DNA of 13,778 bases from DSWT01 sp049975385 (GCA_049975385.1 JBNGDO010000143.1:1-13778); one strand, 5' to 3'; shown: positions 1 to 6,699, numbered from the stretch's first letter. Translations and numbers: made by a program. Notes: generated from the letters alone by a model not told the origin.

Positions 1-1345
1 TCTCCAGGTCGGGGCAATCCCAACACGCTTCCGGCAAGCCCGCCGCGAGCGGGTCGGTTTCACGCTCGCGGAAGCTCAAAAACAGCGGGCTGTTCCAGAT
101 AGTGTCCCACGGATCGTCGAGGAGATTGCCACCCGCCACGTAGTACGATTGGCAAGGCAGAACGTCACCGTTAGGTTCCACACAGATGGAGTACTCGGCG
201 GCGTTACAGCGTTTGGGCGCCAGACCCAACTCCAGCGGCGAGAGACGGCAGTAATCGGTCACAGTGTACCAGAGGAAGCGCATGTCCAGCGCCGCGGCGC
301 GGTCGCGGACGGCCACCAGCGTCGCGGCCATTTCTTCGGCGGGGATGGCGTCTGGATCGTCGAACCCACCACCGGCATAGATCATCCCGTTCATCGCAAA
401 CGTGCGCACTCCCAGGTCGTGCAGGAATTCGACGATGGCGACGGCATCCCGAACATTGCGGCGCGTCAACGTGCTGTTGGTGATGGTGTGCACGCCGCTC
501 GCCAGCGCGTTTTCGATGCCGCGCACTGTCTGCGCGAACGCACCCGGCGCGCCAACCATCGCATCGTGGACCTCGGCCCGGCAGGTTTCCAACGTGATCT
601 GCACGTGGTTCAGTCCCGCTTCGGCGAGCGTCGCCATCATGGGAGCGTGCGAGAGCAAACGCCCATTTGAGTTCATCCCCACGATCAGCCCCAGCTCGTC
701 GGCGTAGCGGATGATGGCGGGCAGGTCGGGATGCAACGTCGGCTCGCCTCCGGTGAGGATGATGTGCGGGATGCCGATGGCGGCGAGTTTGTCGAACACA
801 CGGAACCAGTCATCCAGCGGCAGAGAAGGCATGGTGAAGCGATCCGGCTCGTTGTAGCAGTGCGGGCACGCGTTGTTGCACCCGTAGGTCAGTGCGACAT
901 CGGCCTTGTACGGCGCATGAACGGGCGTGCTGAAAATCGGGTTGAAGGCCACTTGCCCGGCAATCGCGCACGTGGGGCAACCGTCGCCGGTCTCCTTGAG
1001 GCGCGCCACCATCGTGTACACCTCAGCCAATTCGCGTGTGAGGCGCGCCTTGTCCACATGATTGAAGCGCCGCAACAACACATCCCGCGCGCGTTCTTGG
1101 GGGACATTGTCCAGCGCCAGTTTCGCCATCTCCACGGCGGTGGTGTTGAGGTGAATGACCTCCGTCACATCGATGAAAAGAACGCCGCTGCCGTCCTCTT
1201 CGACGCGCAGGTGCACACGCCGCTGCCCGCCATCCAGCGCGATGGGATAAGTGTACAATCCCGGCGCGGGCGATTCGGGCGACGCAGGCCACAGCCGCGC
1301 CAATTCCCGGCGCAGCTCATTCCAAAACTTGTTCGTTGCCATCAT
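1..1345 (-). CDS. PqqD-like/radical SAM/SPASM protein, 3' end cut by the window
   Basis: The frame is open from the start codon to the left edge, giving 448 residues without a stop. Residues 30-115 resemble a PqqD-like or peptide-recognition domain (VIHLNTTAVEMAKLAL near 63-78). A CPTC pair lies at 123-126. The radical SAM core follows with CNNACPHC (Cys156, Cys160, Cys163), which binds a 4Fe-4S cluster and SAM, then TGGEP at 198-202. The C-terminal part has a SPASM-like cysteine set (Cys380, Cys388, Cys398, Cys441, Cys444), expected to hold auxiliary Fe-S clusters, and the cut falls inside this region. Family members often modify peptides or proteins, but no precursor peptide is visible, so the substrate is unknown. 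Two adjacent ATG codons (1345 and 1342) could start it and neither has a clear Shine-Dalgarno sequence. It lies 48 bases downstream of a small zinc-ribbon membrane protein and may be co-transcribed with it. Confidence 0.9.
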   Translation of the reverse strand, partial: MMATNKFWNELRRELARLWPASPESPAPGLYTYPIALDGGQRRVHLRVEEDGSGVLFIDVTEVIHLNTTAVEMAKLALDNVPQERARDVLLRRFNHVDKARLTRELAEVYTMVARLKETGDGCPTCAIAGQVAFNPIFSTPVHAPYKADVALTYGCNNACPHCYNEPDRFTMPSLPLDDWFRVFDKLAAIGIPHIILTGGEPTLHPDLPAIIRYADELGLIVGMNSNGRLLSHAPMMATLAEAGLNHVQITLETCRAEVHDAMVGAPGAFAQTVRGIENALASGVHTITNSTLTRRNVRDAVAIVEFLHDLGVRTFAMNGMIYAGGGFDDPDAIPAEEMAATLVAVRDRAAALDMRFLWYTVTDYCRLSPLELGLAPKRCNAAEYSICVEPNGDVLPCQSYYVAGGNLLDDPWDTIWNSPLFLSFRERETDPLAAGLPEACWDCPDLE

Positions 1346-1393
1346 GATCAAGATGCAAGATGCAAGAATCCTGCCTCTTGCTTCCTGCCTCTT
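1346..1393. repeat. Short degenerate tandem repeats in a gene junction
   Basis: The spacer between the small zinc-ribbon gene and the radical SAM gene consists largely of short repeats: GATGCAA twice from about 1352, followed by two copies of a CTGCCTCTT unit. It resembles the low-complexity 7-8 base repeats found in two other junctions of this window. No function is visible, and no separate promoter for the radical SAM gene is apparent here. Confidence 0.55.
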
Positions 1394-1735
1394 TTACCAC
1401 TTGGGCGCTTCTTCGATCTGGTAAGACGCTCCGCAGTAGGGGCAATCGACGAAAATCGCGCCGGCCCGCACGATGAGGTTTTCCTTGCTTAACGCGCCGC
1501 CGCAGGAGGTACACTTCATAGCCTCCAGGTGTACGTCGCCGGTCAGGTCGATTTTCTGGACGTGAGTAATCTCCTCTTTTGTGGGCTGCACGCGGGTCAG
1601 GTAGATGAGGACGCCAGCCGCGCCGAGCAGCACCACGCCGACGACCAGCCGCATAACCTGCCCCTGCGCGCCAATGATGAACATCAGGCCAAATAGAGCG
1701 ACAACGGCAGCGATAAGATAAGTGACCAATTTCAT
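1394..1735 (-). CDS. Small membrane protein with C-terminal zinc ribbon
   Basis: The product has 113 residues. Two hydrophobic helices (about 4-22 and 27-46) are followed by a soluble tail with two cysteine pairs, CTSC (75-78) and CPYC (98-101), the pattern of a zinc ribbon. The tail probably faces the cytoplasm. I do not recognise a named family. The start at 1735 is chosen because AGGGAGG lies six bases upstream. The frame stays open to an ATG at 1834, but that ATG sits inside a good promoter and so cannot be in the transcript. The gene has its own promoter, separate from the TctA-like gene upstream, which is closed by a terminator. Its neighbour downstream is the PqqD/radical SAM/SPASM gene. 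A role with that enzyme is only suggested by position. Confidence 0.8.
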   Translation of the reverse strand: MKLVTYLIAAVVALFGLMFIIGAQGQVMRLVVGVVLLGAAGVLIYLTRVQPTKEEITHVQKIDLTGDVHLEAMKCTSCGGALSKENLIVRAGAIFVDCPYCGASYQIEEAPKW

Positions 1736-1822
1736 GATGCCCTCCCTGAAAGTCTCAAGTCTAAAACGATAATTCGCCGGTTCTGAACACACTACGTATG
1801 TGAGCACGTCAATGTTGCCTTG

Positions 1823-1850
1823 AGTATAGCGCAACCTACGTTGGAGTCAA
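1823..1850 (-). promoter_or_regulatory. Sigma70-type promoter of the small zinc-ribbon gene
   Basis: Read on the minus strand, TTGACT (1850-1845) and TATACT (1828-1823) are separated by 16 bases. The start codon lies about 87 bases downstream of the -10. The promoter probably also drives the radical SAM gene, because none is seen between the two. Confidence 0.7.
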
Positions 1851-1857
1851 AATAACA

Positions 1858-1880
1858 CGAGGCGCCTCAGGGACGCCTCG
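1858..1880 (-). terminator. Intrinsic terminator after the TctA-like gene
   Basis: On the minus strand CGAGGCG and CGCCTCG form a 7-bp GC-rich stem with a 9-base loop, followed by TGTTATTTTG. It lies 33 bases past the stop codon of the permease gene and just upstream of the promoter of the next gene, so it separates two transcription units. Confidence 0.7.
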
Positions 1881-1913
1881 CCGAACCACGATCGCTGCGT
1901 GAATGTCACGCGC

Positions 1914-3227
1914 TCACAGCAACCCCAACCACCCCGCCACGACGTCACCCGCGCCGGCCATGTTCAGCGCGATGGGCAACAGCAGCACGCCCATCGCGTT
2001 CATGCGGCGAGATCCCCACAGCACTGGGATGAGGCCGATGCCGGTGGCGACGGCGCACACGGCCATCCCGCCCCACCCCGTCATCGCGAACACCACCACG
2101 AGCAGGACGATCAACGTCGCGAAGCTGATGACGCGATAGCTCACGCGCGCCGTCAACGCGATGACGAGCCGAGTCAGCCCCAGGGAGAGAAAAAACGCGA
2201 GGACGCCCGCTGCCAGCACCGCCGCCGTCGCCCAGTAGTAGCGTTCGGGCGTGTAGGTGCTGTACTGCGTGCTCACCATCCACGCCATCCCGCCGCGGGT
2301 GAGGTGCAGCCCCGGCACGAAAAAGAGCAAAAAGCCGCCCACGTAGTAGACGATCTTCGAGGCCCCCTGCGAGATGACGAATGCCCGCTCGTCGCGCTGC
2401 GCAGTGGCGTGCCCGGCCAAAAATCCGCCGATGCCGCCGGTAATCACCGGGAAGAAGGCGGCGAACATCCCGCCGAGCACGCCCGCCGCCGTCCCCTGGA
2501 AGATCGCGCTGAACGGCGCATCGACGGTGCGGGCGATGTGCTGTGGCGGCAACTCGACGCGCGCGATGAGGTTCTGGAGCACCCACGGGACGGCGAAGAG
2601 ACCGACGAACGCGGGCAACAGGTTTTGGTAAGCCACTTCCACCGGCACGAGTGAGCGGTACATCATCACAAAACCGAGCAGGCCGGAGAGCAGGAACGTC
2701 ACCAGCCCCGCCGTGAGCGAGCGCCAGCCGTCCCACCAGCGTCTCCACCCGGCTGGGGCGCGATCCGTCCCCTTGGGCCACTCGGAGAGCAGCATGTAGG
2801 CGATGATCGTCCACAAAATCCACGCCATGTGCGGGCGCAGGATTTCGCGAATCGGCGGCAGGATGCGCGAGGCGACCGGCGCGAGCAGTGCCAGCACCGC
2901 CAGCCCCCCCAGGCCGCCGATGCCGGTGAGGACGACGGCTTCGTAGCCGCGCCGTTGCAGCAAATACTTCTGCCCCGGCAGAACGATGAAGACGGTGCTG
3001 TCGTCGGGCACGGAGAGGAAGATGCTGGAAATCGTGTTCAGCATCGCGTAGCCGGTGATGAGACCGAGGAACAGGAACGCCATCTGCTCCGGATTCATCC
3101 ACGCGGCGAGCGTCCCGCTGGCAAGCAGGATAAAGCCCGCCACGTTGTAGATGTGCAGCGCGGGCACAATTGCCAGCAGCGACGCTAAAAGCGTACCTGC
3201 AAGTGTCCAAAGGATGAGTTCTAACAT
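1914..3227 (-). CDS. TctA-like (DUF112, archaeal-type) multi-pass permease
   Basis: The product has 437 residues and is almost wholly hydrophobic, with roughly ten or more membrane segments. The region SVPDDSTVFIVLPGQKYLL (about 72-90) and the following RRGYEAV match my recollection of the TctA-like family common in archaea (COG1784/DUF112) rather than the proteobacterial citrate permease TctA. The tripartite tricarboxylate transporter needs TctB and TctC partners, and neither is present here, so the substrate and even a transport role are uncertain. The ATG at 3227 has no Shine-Dalgarno sequence. The gene follows the OB-repeat protein by 88 bases, a gap filled partly by tandem repeats, and is closed by a terminator. 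The two may form a functional pair. Confidence 0.75.
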   Translation of the reverse strand: MLELILWTLAGTLLASLLAIVPALHIYNVAGFILLASGTLAAWMNPEQMAFLFLGLITGYAMLNTISSIFLSVPDDSTVFIVLPGQKYLLQRRGYEAVVLTGIGGLGGLAVLALLAPVASRILPPIREILRPHMAWILWTIIAYMLLSEWPKGTDRAPAGWRRWWDGWRSLTAGLVTFLLSGLLGFVMMYRSLVPVEVAYQNLLPAFVGLFAVPWVLQNLIARVELPPQHIARTVDAPFSAIFQGTAAGVLGGMFAAFFPVITGGIGGFLAGHATAQRDERAFVISQGASKIVYYVGGFLLFFVPGLHLTRGGMAWMVSTQYSTYTPERYYWATAAVLAAGVLAFFLSLGLTRLVIALTARVSYRVISFATLIVLLVVVFAMTGWGGMAVCAVATGIGLIPVLWGSRRMNAMGVLLLPIALNMAGAGDVVAGWLGLL

Positions 3228-3230
3228 AGT

Positions 3231-3275
3231 GAATCAGCGAATGAGCGAATCAGCGAATGGCGAATGGCAAATGAA
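3231..3275. repeat. Tandem 8-mer then 7-mer repeat
   Basis: GAATCAGC, GAATGAGC and GAATCAGC (3231-3254) are followed by GAATGGC twice (3255-3268) and AAATGAA. The array fills the region just upstream of the TctA-like start codon on the minus strand. There is no spacer between units, so it is not CRISPR. The unit resembles the GAAATGA repeats at 4748-4761. Confidence 0.8.
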
Positions 3276-3304
3276 TGAACGCCATGCTTTGTGGCCTGCA
3301 CCCA

Positions 3305-3321
3305 ATTTCCCATTTCTAATT
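3305..3321 (-). repeat. 17-base element, inverted partner of 4743-4759
   Basis: The minus-strand sequence AATTAGAAATGGGAAAT differs at one of 17 positions from AATTAGAAATGAGAAAT on the plus strand at 4743-4759. The two copies flank the OB-repeat gene in opposite orientation, and this copy overlaps its stop codon. It may be a chance product of low-complexity drift or the mark of an inserted element. Confidence 0.6.
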
Positions 3322-4728
3322 ACCTCCGATGCGCCAATCCAACGTCGAGCGAGGGATGATTTCCAGTTTACCCTGGTATTCCTGGATAACGCCGATGACT
3401 TCGACCTGCATCCCTTCTACTGGCGGCGGATCGAGGGCGATCAAGATGTTGGTCCACAGGAGCACGGTGATTGCGCCGCTGCCATCGTCGAGTTGCGCCT
3501 TCGCGCCCGCGGAAAAGCCTTGCGGCGCACCCAGGACGCCGCGCAGCCGCACGACGCGCCCCGCATCCAGCGCCCGCAGATCGGCGATCTGCACCCACGG
3601 AATCTCCGGGGCCGGTGCGAGAATGACGATATCGGCGGGGCCTTCGGGCGTGATTTGCAGCTCGTCCTGGTAGACACCGATTTCGCCCTTCACCTCGACC
3701 TCCGCGCCGACGTCGAGCGCCAATGGATCGGCGAGCGCGGTGTAGACGCGCTCCCACAACACCAGCGATATCTGCCCTGTGCCATCGTCGAGCGTCGCCT
3801 TCATCCCGCCCTTGAAGCCTTCCATCAACACGACGCGCCCCTGCAAGGCCATCCAACTCCCGGCGGCGCCGGGCGTGATCTCGTTCAACGAGGTCGCGGG
3901 AACGGCCACGGCTTCCGGCGGCGCGGCGGAGAGCACGATGTCCGCCACAGAGGCCGGGACGAGCTGCGGCGTGTCCTTGTAGAGGCTCACCGCTCCCGTC
4001 ACGTCGAGCCCCTGTCCTTCGACGATCTCCGGTAACGCGCCGGTCAGTGTGACCACCGTCTCATCCACAGCGATGGTGATTTCGCCGGAGTCGTCGCGCA
4101 CAGTGATGAGCGTCATCCCCTCGTAGGGCGTGCGTACCTCGCGGACTTCGCCGACGATGCGCACGCGCAAGCCGGCGTCCAACGGCGTGAGGGTGCTGGC
4201 CTTCAACGTCACCGGTTCCGGGCGCACCAGCGTAAGATGGTCGGGCACGTTGAGTGTCAGCGCGACGTAATCCTCGCGGATGCGCAGCGTTCCGGCAACG
4301 GTCACCTCATCGCCGAGCGCGGGGATGGTGCCCGCCGCCAGGAGCGTCTCCGTCACGTCGCGGTACGAGGAAACGCGCACTTCGCCGGTGCCATCGTCCA
4401 GCCAAAACGCCAGGTAGCCGCTGGTGGGGTCGTAGCTCAGGCTGCGCGTCACACAGCCCTGGACGCGCACGTAAGCCATGTTCATCGTGCCGAGTGCATC
4501 GGCGGCAGAGACGGTGGGGATGTCCATGCGACGCGCTAACCACCACAGCGCGAGCAGTCCCACCGTCGCCAGGAGGATCGCCACGATCTTGACGGCGCGC
4601 ACGGAGATGCGCCCGCCGACCTTTGCCCCGCAATAGGGACACGTCGCATAAGGCCCCACAAAGCGCCCACAGCTTGAGCAATTCGCGCCGGTCGGCGTCG
4701 CCGGTGTTGTATGTGTATCTTCAGTCAT
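3316..4728 (-). CDS. Membrane-anchored zinc-ribbon protein with four OB-fold-like repeats
   Basis: The product has 470 residues. An N-terminal zinc ribbon (Cys17, Cys20, Cys30, Cys33) is followed by one membrane helix (about 46-64). Four repeats of about 100 residues come next. Each has the turn DDGTG or a close variant (111-115, 212-215, 314-318, 414-418) in a beta-rich setting typical of OB folds of the tRNA-anticodon/helicase type. Repeats 3 and 4 are most alike (LDDGTGQISLVLW and LDDGSGAITVLLW). With the zinc ribbon inside, the OB repeats would lie outside the cytoplasm, so nucleic acid binding cannot be assumed. The ATG at 4728 has GAGGT five bases upstream. The gene lies between the GNAT gene and the TctA-like permease. 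I know no characterised homologue. Confidence 0.8.
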   Translation of the reverse strand: MTEDTHTTPATPTGANCSSCGRFVGPYATCPYCGAKVGGRISVRAVKIVAILLATVGLLALWWLARRMDIPTVSAADALGTMNMAYVRVQGCVTRSLSYDPTSGYLAFWLDDGTGEVRVSSYRDVTETLLAAGTIPALGDEVTVAGTLRIREDYVALTLNVPDHLTLVRPEPVTLKASTLTPLDAGLRVRIVGEVREVRTPYEGMTLITVRDDSGEITIAVDETVVTLTGALPEIVEGQGLDVTGAVSLYKDTPQLVPASVADIVLSAAPPEAVAVPATSLNEITPGAAGSWMALQGRVVLMEGFKGGMKATLDDGTGQISLVLWERVYTALADPLALDVGAEVEVKGEIGVYQDELQITPEGPADIVILAPAPEIPWVQIADLRALDAGRVVRLRGVLGAPQGFSAGAKAQLDDGSGAITVLLWTNILIALDPPPVEGMQVEVIGVIQEYQGKLEIIPRSTLDWRIGGN

Positions 4729-4742
4729 CTAGTACCTCAGCC

Positions 4743-4761
4743 AATTAGAAATGAGAAATGA
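4743..4761 (+). repeat. GAAATGA repeat element, inverted partner of 3305-3321
   Basis: Two tandem GAAATGA units follow AATTA. The first 17 bases match, in inverted orientation and with one mismatch, the element at the end of the OB-repeat gene. It lies just upstream of that gene's start on the minus strand. Confidence 0.6.
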
Positions 4762-4803
4762 GAGTGGTATAGCGACAATCCACCGCCTCCCAGCTTCCCC
4801 TCT

Positions 4804-4827
4804 CTCTATCTCCCCCCTCTATCTCCC
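4804..4827. repeat. Direct repeat CTCTATCTCCC across the GNAT gene's end
   Basis: CTCTATCTCCC occurs at 4804-4814 and 4817-4827, a 13-base period. It encodes the Arg/Gly-rich tail and stop codon of the minus-strand GNAT gene, suggesting that low-complexity DNA has shaped the protein end. Confidence 0.7.
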
Positions 4828-5687
4828 TCCCACACCAGTTCGTGCTGGCGCTGCCAGATACGATAATGGAGACCGGTAAAGGCGGACAGCAGGGGATCAT
4901 CGCTGGGCAGGTTGATGGTGGAACCACCCATATCCGGGCGGGCGCTGTGCATCGCCGTGAGGAGTGTCCGCGCAGCCTGCAACCGCTGGGGATATTCAGG
5001 ATCGACGGCCAGGTCTGCGACGACGTGATTGCCCTGTTGCAACTGGTAGAGCACGTAGCCAACCATACACGATGCCTCCCACAAGGCCAACCCGCGCAAT
5101 TCATCCTGGCGGTGCATGAGTGAGGGCAGTTGGCGCTGCCAGGGCATCCGCGTATCGTGGAAGGCATTGTACGACGCCAGGATCACGCCAGGAGACGCCG
5201 GGGCAATGCCGGAGGGCAGTGGCAGCGGATCAAACGTCCCTGGCTCAAGTGTGAGGACTAACAGATCGCGCTCCGAGTGGAAGTTCAACTGCTGGTAAAG
5301 CGCCAGGCCGCCCTCGTTCTGAGCCAACACCTCCAGACGCAACGTGCGCAGTACCTCGGCCTTAGCCATAGCCTGGATATATTCGACGATCTGCCGCGCA
5401 ATGCCACGACGACGCCAGGCGGCAAGCACCCCCACGCCACTCAGCCACCCGGCATCCCCGCGCAGGGCCAATAGCGCAACCCCCACCGGTGTATCGCCGT
5501 TGAGTGCCACCACCGACTTCTGCAGGTCGATATCTTCGACGGTACACATCCGCGCGAACTGTGCTGCGTCGATCCAGATAGGCAGGTAATAATTCATATA
5601 TGCCTGGTTGATGAGGAATGTCAGACGATCGTACGACAAGGCCGTCGCCGGAACCAGATCAACCGAGAATCTTGTGGTTTTTTTCAT
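4806..5687 (-). CDS. Two-domain GNAT-family N-acetyltransferase
   Basis: The product has 293 residues. The N-terminal GNAT domain has a clear acetyl-CoA binding motif, GVLAAWRRRGIARQI (86-100, with RRRGIA at 92-97), and the motif-B region NEGGLALYQQLNF (124-136). A second, weaker GNAT-like half spans about 165-285. Its ADLAVDPEYPQRLQAARTLL lacks the glycines of motif A, so it may be structural or bind substrate. The acceptor is unknown. The start at 5687 is preceded by AAGG. The frame stays open to 5921, but the upstream part is spacer DNA and overlaps the divergent gene. The C-terminus runs into low-complexity DNA (GDRGGR). It may be the first gene of a unit with the OB-repeat and permease genes. 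Confidence 0.85.
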   Translation of the reverse strand: MKKTTRFSVDLVPATALSYDRLTFLINQAYMNYYLPIWIDAAQFARMCTVEDIDLQKSVVALNGDTPVGVALLALRGDAGWLSGVGVLAAWRRRGIARQIVEYIQAMAKAEVLRTLRLEVLAQNEGGLALYQQLNFHSERDLLVLTLEPGTFDPLPLPSGIAPASPGVILASYNAFHDTRMPWQRQLPSLMHRQDELRGLALWEASCMVGYVLYQLQQGNHVVADLAVDPEYPQRLQAARTLLTAMHSARPDMGGSTINLPSDDPLLSAFTGLHYRIWQRQHELVWEGDRGGR

Positions 5688-5700
5688 TTCAGTAAACCTT

Positions 5701-5729
5701 ACTATATACTGAGAATGATGAAAATGCAA
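5701..5729 (-). promoter_or_regulatory. Possible promoter of the minus-strand GNAT gene
   Basis: On the minus strand TTGCAT (5729-5724) and TATAGT (5706-5701) are 17 bases apart. The transcript would start only about 7 bases before the ATG and so be nearly leaderless. An alternative minus-strand -10 (TATTAT, 5774-5769) overlaps the divergent TATAAT. Confidence 0.45.
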
Positions 5730-5743
5730 TCGATTTTTCGATT
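5728..5743. promoter_or_regulatory. Palindrome AATCGA-TTTT-TCGATT in the divergent spacer
   Basis: A 6-bp perfect inverted repeat with a 4-base centre lies between the two GNAT genes and overlaps the -35 of the minus-strand promoter candidate. It may be an operator. No regulator can be named. Confidence 0.4.
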
Positions 5744-5745
5744 CG

Positions 5746-5773
5746 TTGTACATCTCCAAAACCAGGGTATAAT
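5746..5773 (+). promoter_or_regulatory. Promoter of the plus-strand GNAT-like gene
   Basis: TTGTAC (5746-5751) and a consensus TATAAT (5768-5773) are 16 bases apart. The transcript would start near 5780, giving a leader of about 60 bases. Confidence 0.65.
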
Positions 5774-5784
5774 AAATGAAAACA

Positions 5785-5802
5785 TTGTCCGACAACGGAC
5801 AA
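5785..5802. promoter_or_regulatory. Inverted repeat TTGTCCG-ACAA-CGGACAA at the transcript start
   Basis: A perfect 7-bp inverted repeat with a 4-base loop begins about 5 bases after the predicted start of the plus-strand transcript. The position suits a repressor operator or a 5' leader hairpin. It has no U-tract, so it is not an ordinary terminator. Confidence 0.55.
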
Positions 5803-5841
5803 AGAGTACGGACCCACTTCAGGCTATGAGGGATAGACACG

Positions 5842-6336
5842 ATGACAGTAGATATCGAAGTCCGTAAAGCACGTTTGAATGACGCTGAGCGCATTGCAGA
5901 TTTCGTGAACAGCGCCCACACAGAGCGGCATGTCTCACAGATGGATGTCGCCGAGCGATTTAGCCAGGTCGGTTTTTTGCTGGCCGAGCATCAGGGCAAA
6001 ATCGTGGGATTGGCTGGATGGCGGGTGGAAAACCTCGTCATCTGTCTGACCGATTTTCTGATCGCGCCGGGTGTGGATCGCGTGACAACAGGCCGCGCAC
6101 TCGTCACTGCTATGGAAAAGGAAGGTGGATATTTGCAGGCTGAGGTGGCATTTCTCTTCCTTCCCACCAACCCTAGCCAGGAATTAATCACCTATTGGCA
6201 GCAATTGGCGTACTCGAGGAAGGCCATGACGGAGCTACCAAAGGCGTGGCGCGAGGCTGCCAAGGAGTGGAATCCCGAGGCCAACGAAGCAATGATCAAG
6301 CAAATCCGCGAGGACTTGATCCGCAAGCCAATGTAG
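5842..6336 (+). CDS. GNAT-like N-acetyltransferase, single domain
   Basis: The product has 164 residues. The N-terminus (VRKARLNDAERIADFVNSA, 7-25) and the segments VGFLLAEHQGKIVGLAGW (43-60) and DFLIAPGVDRVTTGRALVTAME (71-92) follow the GNAT order of beta strands and the acetyl-CoA loop. The loop glycine pattern is degenerate, so activity is uncertain. The acceptor is unknown. GAGGGA lies 8 bases upstream of the ATG. It is divergent from the two-domain GNAT gene but only distantly related to it by eye. The ending IREDLIRKPM looks like a natural C-terminus. Confidence 0.75.
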   Translation: MTVDIEVRKARLNDAERIADFVNSAHTERHVSQMDVAERFSQVGFLLAEHQGKIVGLAGWRVENLVICLTDFLIAPGVDRVTTGRALVTAMEKEGGYLQAEVAFLFLPTNPSQELITYWQQLAYSRKAMTELPKAWREAAKEWNPEANEAMIKQIREDLIRKPM

Positions 6337-6378
6337 GACCGGCGGCGATTGACGAAGAACCTATCCAAGAATTCGCCG

Positions 6379-6402
6379 TTGACACACCAGAAACGCTTGC
6401 AG
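6379..6402 (+). promoter_or_regulatory. Weak promoter candidate before the small membrane protein
   Basis: A consensus -35 TTGACA (6379-6384) is present in the 111-base gap, but no good -10 follows at normal spacing (the nearest is AGACAT or GACATA). The gene could instead be read from the upstream GNAT promoter. Confidence 0.3.
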
Positions 6403-6447
6403 ACATACGTCTCGGATAGAGTCTAAAATTTAGGGAGGCTGGAGTCG

Positions 6448-6699
6448 ATGGAGAAAATCAAGCAATTTGTACACGCGCACCCACAATGGACATCCTGGAT
6501 CGTGCTTTCCATTGGTATGGTTGCCATCCTCGTCTGGTCTGCACGGGATGTCGGACTATTGGCCGGACAGTGGGCCGCGTTGATCATCGCCACCATCGCG
6601 GTGGCAGGGCTGGCGGTGTGGATTATCGGCTGGGAAGATGAAGAAGAGAGCGACGACACCGCTCTCGCAGTCACAGAAAAATCGACCGAAGAAGCTTAA
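6448..6699 (+). CDS. Small two-helix membrane protein with acidic tail
   Basis: The product has 83 residues. Two hydrophobic helices (about 17-32 and 37-60) are followed by a strongly acidic tail (WEDEEESDD, then EKSTEEA). AGGGAGG lies 9 bases upstream of the ATG. The terminator right after it makes it the last gene of its transcript. I do not recognise the family. The composition and start signal support a real gene. Confidence 0.7.
   Translation: MEKIKQFVHAHPQWTSWIVLSIGMVAILVWSARDVGLLAGQWAALIIATIAVAGLAVWIIGWEDEEESDDTALAVTEKSTEEA

Noticed and set aside
731..1492. Plus-strand open frame opposite the radical SAM gene
   Set aside because: The minus strand encodes a full set of radical SAM and SPASM motifs; this frame has none.
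1899..2654. Long plus-strand open frame opposite the TctA-like gene
   Set aside because: Its product is rich in His, Arg and Gln with no domains, as expected from the complement of a GC-rich membrane-protein gene.
3231..3275. CRISPR-like array
   Set aside because: The units are 7-8 bases long and directly adjacent, with no spacers and no cas genes.
3151..4035. Long plus-strand open frame opposite the OB-repeat gene
   Set aside because: Low-quality composition and no motif; the minus-strand gene has a start signal, zinc ribbon and repeats.
5688..5921. N-terminal extension of the minus-strand GNAT gene to an ATG at 5921
   Set aside because: It crosses the divergent spacer and overlaps the start of the plus-strand GNAT gene. 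The extension has no family likeness, and the ATG at 5687 fits.
6195..6419. Overlapping plus-strand frame that continues past the GNAT stop, ending in a protein-like stretch
   Set aside because: The GNAT protein has a natural end (IREDLIRKPM), and the overlapping frame has no start signal or family likeness, so a frameshift is not supported.
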